A DNA stretch of 25,336 nucleotides, taken from positions 1-25,336 of the IMG/VR virus record IMGVR_UViG_3300034642_000365; one strand, written 5' to 3'. Position 1 is the first letter of the stretch. Each line of letters opens with the position of its first letter. The notes under the pieces are model-generated. The model searched no databases, was not told where the DNA came from, and saw only the letters and a list, made by a program, of their open reading frames with translations. Position numbers and translations under genes: made by a program. This document shows, one piece after another, positions 21,839 to 25,336 of the stretch. Origin of the DNA: a virus.

Positions 21839-22118
21839 CTCCAACTATTTCTTCTATTTTACTTTCCGCTTCCCTTGCTCTTAATACAGCTTTGTTTTTT
21901 TGTTCCCTATAATCCTGTATAGCTTTTATCATATAGGTTTTGTTTCTTTCTAATTCAAAAACATATTTATATATTTCACTTAAAGCATCTATCATTTCTT
22001 GTACAACCTTATTTTTGTTTTTCTTTTTTAACTCTAATAAAGTTTCAGATAGAAATAAAAAATTAGAACTAAATTCCATTTCTTTTAATAATGTAATTTT
22101 TTTATTTATATTCCGCAT
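21831..22118 (-). CDS. Coiled-coil hypothetical protein, 95 aa
   Basis: Almost entirely helical and charged: TLLELKKKNKNKVVQEM, EIYKYVFELERNKTYMIKAI, and LRAREAESKIEEIVGDE at the end. No membrane segment and no enzyme motif. It overlaps the neighbouring genes on both sides (17 bases upstream, eight downstream), so it is cotranslated with the replication genes. Function unknown. Confidence 0.6.
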   Translation of the reverse strand: MRNINKKITLLKEMEFSSNFLFLSETLLELKKKNKNKVVQEMIDALSEIYKYVFELERNKTYMIKAIQDYREQKNKAVLRAREAESKIEEIVGDE

Positions 22119-22524
22119 ATAGCTTTTTTAATTTATTATAAACGTTATTAGCAAAACAACTACCACAACTAGTAGTGCTAGCATTTTCTTTAAATACCCT
22201 ATTATATATAGTTAGTATTTCTACCTGTATATCAGGTGTTATGGTGTTAGTGTGTTTAGCAAATATATCGCTTAATTTAATATATTCACTCTCAGTTAAA
22301 CAATCAGGTTTTTGGTAATCAAAAAGTTTATTTAATTTTTCCTTTCTTTCGTCACAACCACAATCTTCACCAGCTAACCATTTAACAGCTTTTTTAATAC
22401 CTGTTGCTGTGGTTATTTTTTCAACGGTATCTCCCAAACCTTTGCTTTTTTTATCATACTTTTTTTTCCATTCTTTATATTCTTTACTACGTTTATCTCC
22501 TTTAAATTCTGTCATAATCTTCAT
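22102..22524 (-). CDS. Conserved hypothetical Cys-bearing phage protein, 140 aa
   Basis: The N-terminus is basic and helical (KGDKRSKEYKEWKKKYDKKS). The core VEKITTATGIKKAVKWLAG is followed by EDCGCDERKEKLNKLF (about 53-68), then Cys in KPDCLTES and SCGSCFANNVYNKL near the end. Paired Cys (CxC and CxxC) suggest zinc binding. The 'GLGDTVEKITTATGIKKAVKW.....CGCDERKEKLN' text is one I recall in phages of Bacteroidetes, with unknown role. It overlaps the sigma-like gene by 23 bases, with two possible ATG starts (22524, 22515). Confidence 0.65.
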   Translation of the reverse strand: MKIMTEFKGDKRSKEYKEWKKKYDKKSKGLGDTVEKITTATGIKKAVKWLAGEDCGCDERKEKLNKLFDYQKPDCLTESEYIKLSDIFAKHTNTITPDIQVEILTIYNRVFKENASTTSCGSCFANNVYNKLKKLYAEYK

Positions 22525-23047
22525 TTTTATAATCTAAATAATCTTCACCAAATTTTTCTTTAATAATATCTTTACAATTTTTTAAAGTATTAAATATACT
22601 AACCCAACTTATAGTAGTTTCCATAGCTATTTTTCTAATACTCATATCAGTATCCCTGTATAGCTTAAACATTTTTCTATCATACCAATGCCACTTTTCT
22701 GCTTCCTGGTCTATCATTTGGCATATTTTATGAAAAGCTTTATTTTCTTGTATATTGTTTGTATCCGGTATTTGTAAAAAATTAGCATCATCATCCAAGC
22801 TAACTTTATGTATTTTTTTCTTTTTATTGTAATATTGGAACATTAAACTTCTTAATGTAAAAAACATATATCCTCTTTTAACTATACCGTTTTCTATAAT
22901 ATTTTTAGGCTTAGCGTATTTATATAATGCTATATATGCTTCCTGTACAATATCCTCAGCATAATTTTTTTCGCCCATGGATTCCACTATACGAACCCAT
23001 TCTTTATGTTGCTTAGCTACAGTAGCTAACCATTCTGTTTTTCCCAT
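22502..23047 (-). CDS. Phage RNA polymerase sigma factor (sigma-70 family), 181 aa
   Basis: Region 2 is visible as NYAEDIVQEAYIALYKY (28-44) with RGYMFFTLRSLMFQYYNKKK (58-77), the core-binding and promoter-melting part. Region 4 has FKLYRDTDMSIRKIAMETT and then ISWVSIFNTLKNCKDII (about 127-162), a helix-turn-helix contacting promoter DNA. It resembles small sigma factors encoded by phages of Bacteroidetes, which redirect host RNA polymerase to phage promoters. ATG 23047 (MGKTEW) is preferred over ATG 23080 because the N-terminal extra (FNIYCLYICS) is atypical. It overlaps the membrane protein and the 140-aa gene by about 20 bases each. Confidence 0.8.
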   Translation of the reverse strand: MGKTEWLATVAKQHKEWVRIVESMGEKNYAEDIVQEAYIALYKYAKPKNIIENGIVKRGYMFFTLRSLMFQYYNKKKKIHKVSLDDDANFLQIPDTNNIQENKAFHKICQMIDQEAEKWHWYDRKMFKLYRDTDMSIRKIAMETTISWVSIFNTLKNCKDIIKEKFGEDYLDYKNEDYDRI

Positions 23048-23244
23048 ACTACAGATATACAAACAATAAATATTAAACATTGTAATGTGTATTCCGTAGT
23101 TTCTTCCAATTCGGTTTTACTATATAAAAATCCAGCCATTATACCAATAACTGGACTAATTATAATTTCAGCATTAACAAATTCACCTATTAAATAAAAC
23201 ATTAAAGCTATTAAAACTAATAGTATAACAATTTGTAATATCAA
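23026..23244 (-). CDS. Small membrane protein, 72 aa
   Basis: The sequence begins with a hydrophobic segment (ILQIVILLVLIALMFYLIGE, residues 2-21), then SPVIGIMAGFLYS (30-42), and near the end CLIFIVCISVVW (56-67), giving two or three membrane spans. The start is probably TTG 23244, whose TTGA overlaps the helicase stop; an ATG at 23202 would remove most of the first span. No family recognised. It sits between helicase and sigma genes. Confidence 0.55.
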   Translation of the reverse strand: MILQIVILLVLIALMFYLIGEFVNAEIIISPVIGIMAGFLYSKTELEETTEYTLQCLIFIVCISVVWEKQNG

Positions 23245-24146
23245 AATTTTACATTTATATTTTTGTAATTTAACAAATCCTGCCCATTTAATTCGAATCC
23301 TACATTGTTAATTGCCATTTTTAATTTAATTCCTTGCTCATAAGGTGTGCATCTACCACCAGTTTCATTTTCTTTTACCTTTAAAACATGTAAATGGCTA
23401 AACATCCATTCATTAGGATGGCTTGTGTATCTATGTATGCATATTACATCATCAGCCCTGTTTGCCCACTTACCTCCACCTTCTACGGATGCTAAAGCTA
23501 AAGGTGTTGGTAAATTTTCGTATTCATGTCCTTTAGGATGGGATCTTCTTAAAGCTTCCGTTACCCCATGTGCATTTAAAAAAATAGTAATATTATTTTT
23601 CTTAGCAAATAATCTAAATTCTGATGCTACTTGGTAATCATATTCATGACCACCAACAAGTTTTAATAAATCCTTATCCTTAGCTAAACTGTTATACGGA
23701 TCTATAACCAATCCATTATAATCCCAAGTTTCTTTGATAGCCAATGCTTCCTTTACAACAGCATTATAATCATACAAATCATCTACGTCTATAATTTTAA
23801 AATAAGTATTACACCATTTTAAAGCATCATCTATATCTTTATCATTTGCTTTAGATATAGGTTGCTGCATTTTAAATTCTATAATTTTTCTTGCTATACT
23901 TTGTGAGGTGTTTTCACTAGACCATATTAAAAATTTTAACTTATGTTTTATAGCATATAAAGTTAATAGGTACATTAAAACAGTAGTCTTACCTACATTA
24001 GCGTGTCCAATTATTAAATTAAAGTTACCTGGCTTATATCGGAAATATTCATCTATTTCATTAACACCTATCCCCAGCCCACCTTTTACTCTACCATATT
24101 TAAGGTCAAGTATTTTATTTTTAATTAATTGTGTATTCGCTATCAT
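23241..24146 (-). CDS. DnaB-like RecA-fold replicative helicase/ATPase, 301 aa
   Basis: Unwinds DNA at the replication fork in the DnaB/gp4-like manner. Walker A is GHANVGKT (47-54), Walker B GLVIDPYNSL (145-154), and the sensor NAHGV at 191-195 (the DnaB H3-like motif). ADDVICIHR (231-239) and HVLKVKENETGGRC (253-266) match the C-terminal core, including the Lys/Arg finger region. The N-terminal primase-binding domain of DnaB is missing, so it represents only the motor domain, as in other short phage helicases. ATG 24146 lies within the upstream 50-aa gene (26-base overlap). A RadA/KaiC-like ATPase is a less likely alternative. Confidence 0.85.
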   Translation of the reverse strand: MIANTQLIKNKILDLKYGRVKGGLGIGVNEIDEYFRYKPGNFNLIIGHANVGKTTVLMYLLTLYAIKHKLKFLIWSSENTSQSIARKIIEFKMQQPISKANDKDIDDALKWCNTYFKIIDVDDLYDYNAVVKEALAIKETWDYNGLVIDPYNSLAKDKDLLKLVGGHEYDYQVASEFRLFAKKNNITIFLNAHGVTEALRRSHPKGHEYENLPTPLALASVEGGGKWANRADDVICIHRYTSHPNEWMFSHLHVLKVKENETGGRCTPYEQGIKLKMAINNVGFELNGQDLLNYKNINVKF

Positions 24147-24273
24147 CCTTAGGTGCTCTAGCTCTATTTCCCGTTGGTCTAAAAGGTTCTTTCCAACCAG
24201 TTATTGGATTAAGTGTATAATTCCAAAAATCATTTGGAAAAGGATCGTCTAATTTGTGTTTTTTATAAGACAT
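24121..24273 (-). CDS. Small hypothetical protein, 50 aa
   Basis: ATG 24273 overlaps the stop of the SSB-like gene (TAATG) and the stop lies 26 bases inside the helicase gene, so the frame exactly bridges the two. The product begins MSYKKHKLDDPFPNDFWNYT and contains PITGWKEPFRPTGNRARAPK, rich in Pro, Trp and Arg, likely an extended peptide. It could help load the helicase, but this is position-based speculation. No family recognised. Confidence 0.65.
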   Translation of the reverse strand: MSYKKHKLDDPFPNDFWNYTLNPITGWKEPFRPTGNRARAPKDDSEYTIN

Positions 24274-24602
24274 TAAAAAGCTAAATCTTCTAAATCCCTA
24301 TCGCCATTTTGTTCCCCATTTGTAACTTCCTGGTTGCTATCTATACGCCAAGCTGATAATTCATGGAAAAACTGGTCTTTTGACGTTTTAGGATTTGTCC
24401 ATTTTTTTCCTTTTATATTAATGCCTATCCTAACCTCGTCGTTAACTTTATAAGAATCTAATAATGGCATTTTATCGTTCCAAAATTTTACTCCCAAAGT
24501 AGTAGGATAATCACCTAAAGTTTCTATTTCTGCAGTTACAGAAGAATTATTACCGTATGTTTCTTTTTCACTAACGTTTTTAATTTTACCTTTTACTTCC
24601 AT
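24273..24602 (-). CDS. DUF3127-type ssDNA-binding-like OB-fold protein, 109 aa
   Basis: Resembles DUF3127, an OB-fold family common in Bacteroidetes and their phages: MEVKGKIKNVSEKETYGN, LGDYPTTLGVKFWNDK, VNDEVRIGINIKGKKW, then FFHELSAWRID. The last residues, DRDLEDLAF, are acidic and end in Phe, like the C-terminal tip of bacterial SSBs that recruits repair and replication partners. Lying between an annealing protein and a helicase, it probably serves as the phage ssDNA-binding protein; the family's DNA binding is inferred rather than shown here. Start ATG 24602 lies three bases past the ERF stop. Confidence 0.75.
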   Translation of the reverse strand: MEVKGKIKNVSEKETYGNNSSVTAEIETLGDYPTTLGVKFWNDKMPLLDSYKVNDEVRIGINIKGKKWTNPKTSKDQFFHELSAWRIDSNQEVTNGEQNGDRDLEDLAF

Positions 24603-24605
24603 TTT

Positions 24606-25163
24606 TTAATTATTTATTGTTTCTAGTTTTTCTAATGCATCTTTTGTTAAATCATATTTAGCAGTAATTTGTGACAAAGGTTTACCTTCTGTTACATGCT
24701 CTACTGCTTTTTGAAATTTTTCATGATTAACACCCATTGTTTGTTTATTAACTGGTATTACTGGTTTATTAATTACTTTATTACTAGCTAAATTACCATC
24801 GTCATCAACAGCTTGTAAACCTAATAAGCTGGCTAAAGTATATCTTCTGTAATAAGTTATTTGGCTACCTTTTTTTTGTGGATCAGCTTCTGTTAGTTTT
24901 AACCTAGACATTGCAGATCTTTGTAAAGATTCAGCACACTGAAAATAAGTACAAATAAATTCAATACCTGTTTCAAAATCCACATCTGTTGGTTGTTGTA
25001 ATAAAAGCTTGTATTTTTTTAAATAAGGTTGTAATTGATTAATTAAAGAATTAATATCAAAGTATTTGCTTTTGTAAAAAGGATTTTTACTATCCTTACT
25101 TAATGCTCCTATTTCTTGCTGCAAGTTAAAAAGCTTAAGATTTATGTTAATTTGTTTGTCCAT
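24606..25163 (-). CDS. erf: ERF-family ssDNA annealing protein, 185 aa
   Basis: Recombinase of the P22 Erf type, which anneals complementary single strands for repair or genome circularisation. The family pattern is clear: FYKSKYFDINSLINQLQPYL (29-48), VDFETGIEFICTYF, then GSQITYYRRYTLASLLGLQA (98-117) and DDDGNLASN (119-127). The C-terminal 50 residues form a linker plus a small helical part (EGKPLSQITAKYDLTKDALE). The gene is first in its transcript, with a good Bacteroidetes-type promoter at 25180-25207 behind a terminator. The matching nuclease is probably the RecE-like protein at 16899-17933. Confidence 0.88.
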   Translation of the reverse strand: MDKQININLKLFNLQQEIGALSKDSKNPFYKSKYFDINSLINQLQPYLKKYKLLLQQPTDVDFETGIEFICTYFQCAESLQRSAMSRLKLTEADPQKKGSQITYYRRYTLASLLGLQAVDDDGNLASNKVINKPVIPVNKQTMGVNHEKFQKAVEHVTEGKPLSQITAKYDLTKDALEKLETINN

Positions 25164-25179
25164 ATTAGATAATTTTTAA

Positions 25180-25207
25180 CAAATGTATATAAAAAAAGTT
25201 TACACAA
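25180..25207 (-). promoter_or_regulatory. Bacteroidetes-type promoter for the early/replication operon
   Basis: On the minus strand TTG (25205-25207), a 17-base spacer and TACATTTG (25180-25187) match the TTG / TAnnTTTG consensus exactly. The start of the ERF gene is 17 bases further on, and a terminator lies directly upstream. This is the best promoter match found in the window. Confidence 0.6.
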
Positions 25208-25208
25208 T

Positions 25209-25240
25209 AAAAAAAAAGGTGATTAAAATTTAACCACCTT
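25209..25240 (-). terminator. Rho-independent terminator of the upstream gene
   Basis: A 10-bp stem (GGTGGTTAAA paired with TTTAATCACC, one wobble) with a very short loop is followed by nine T. It lies about 40 bases past the stop at 25278. Confidence 0.8.
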
Positions 25241-25277
25241 TCAAGAACAAAAAAAAACTAATGAAACACAAATTACA

Positions 25278-25336
25278 TTATTCTGTATTTTTTACAAATG
25301 TACTATAATTATTTATCTTTTCTTCCAATTCGTAAT
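25278..25336 (-). CDS. C-terminal end of an unknown protein (cut by window edge)
   Basis: One minus-strand frame stays open from the right edge for 18 codons, reading YELEEKINNYSTFVKNTE, and stops at TAA 25278; the other two frames close after about eight codons. A helical, acidic end followed 40 bases later by a terminator supports a real gene end. Nothing can be said about its function. Confidence 0.45.
   Translation of the reverse strand, partial: YELEEKINNYSTFVKNTE

Noticed and set aside
23048-23080. Upstream start of the sigma factor gene at ATG 23080
   Set aside because: It would add FNIYCLYICS-like residues not typical of sigma N-termini; ATG 23047 gives a normal start MGKTEW.

Overview
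The window is part of a tailed double-stranded DNA phage (or prophage) genome, most likely a siphovirus infecting a Bacteroidetes host, probably a flavobacterium. This rests on very AT-rich DNA, absence of Shine-Dalgarno sites with A/T-rich leaders before start codons, promoter-like elements close to the Bacteroidetes TTG / TAnnTTTG pattern, and several small proteins of types I associate with Bacteroidetes phages. Every supported gene is on the minus strand, so transcription runs from high to low coordinates. Both ends are cut: a portal gene leaves at the left edge and the last codons of an unknown gene enter at the right edge.

In transcription order, the early/replication block (about 25.2 to 16.3 kb) holds an ERF annealing protein, a DUF3127-type OB-fold protein with an SSB-like acidic tail, a 50-aa ORF, a DnaB-like ATPase, a small membrane protein, a phage sigma factor and a Cys-bearing hypothetical protein. 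These run into a tightly overlapping nucleotide-metabolism/DNA-modification cassette: a MazG-like protein, a DUF6378-like protein, a DNA methyltransferase, a thymidylate-synthase-family enzyme, an asparagine-synthase-like amidotransferase and a second MazG-like pyrophosphohydrolase. A RecE-like PD-(D/E)XK nuclease and a protein with a DnaA-domain-IV-like helix-turn-helix follow.

The packaging block (16.2 to 14.8 kb) is a putative small terminase and a clear large terminase. A group of small genes with their own terminators follows (14.7 to 13.9 kb). The tail block (13.8 to 4.9 kb) has a tail assembly chaperone pair joined by a probable -1 frameshift at a run of nine T, a tail terminator-like protein, an HK97-gp10-like protein, three large tail/adhesin proteins and a tape measure. 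The head block (4.9 to 0 kb) has an XkdF-like protease, a 47-aa Cys-rich protein, a Glu-rich scaffold, the major capsid protein, a tail-tube-like protein, three small genes separated by related hairpin terminators, and the portal.

Genes mostly touch or overlap by 1 to 30 bases (ATGA, TAATG), suggesting translational coupling. Five small genes (41 to 55 aa) fill what would otherwise be gaps. The most interesting region is the modification cassette. The thymidylate-synthase-like enzyme appears to have Asp where thymidylate synthases have the uracil-selecting Asn, as in dCMP hydroxymethylases, and its neighbours include a possible dCTP-removing enzyme, a methyltransferase and an amidotransferase. 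A modified-cytosine genome is a testable hypothesis, not something the sequence proves.
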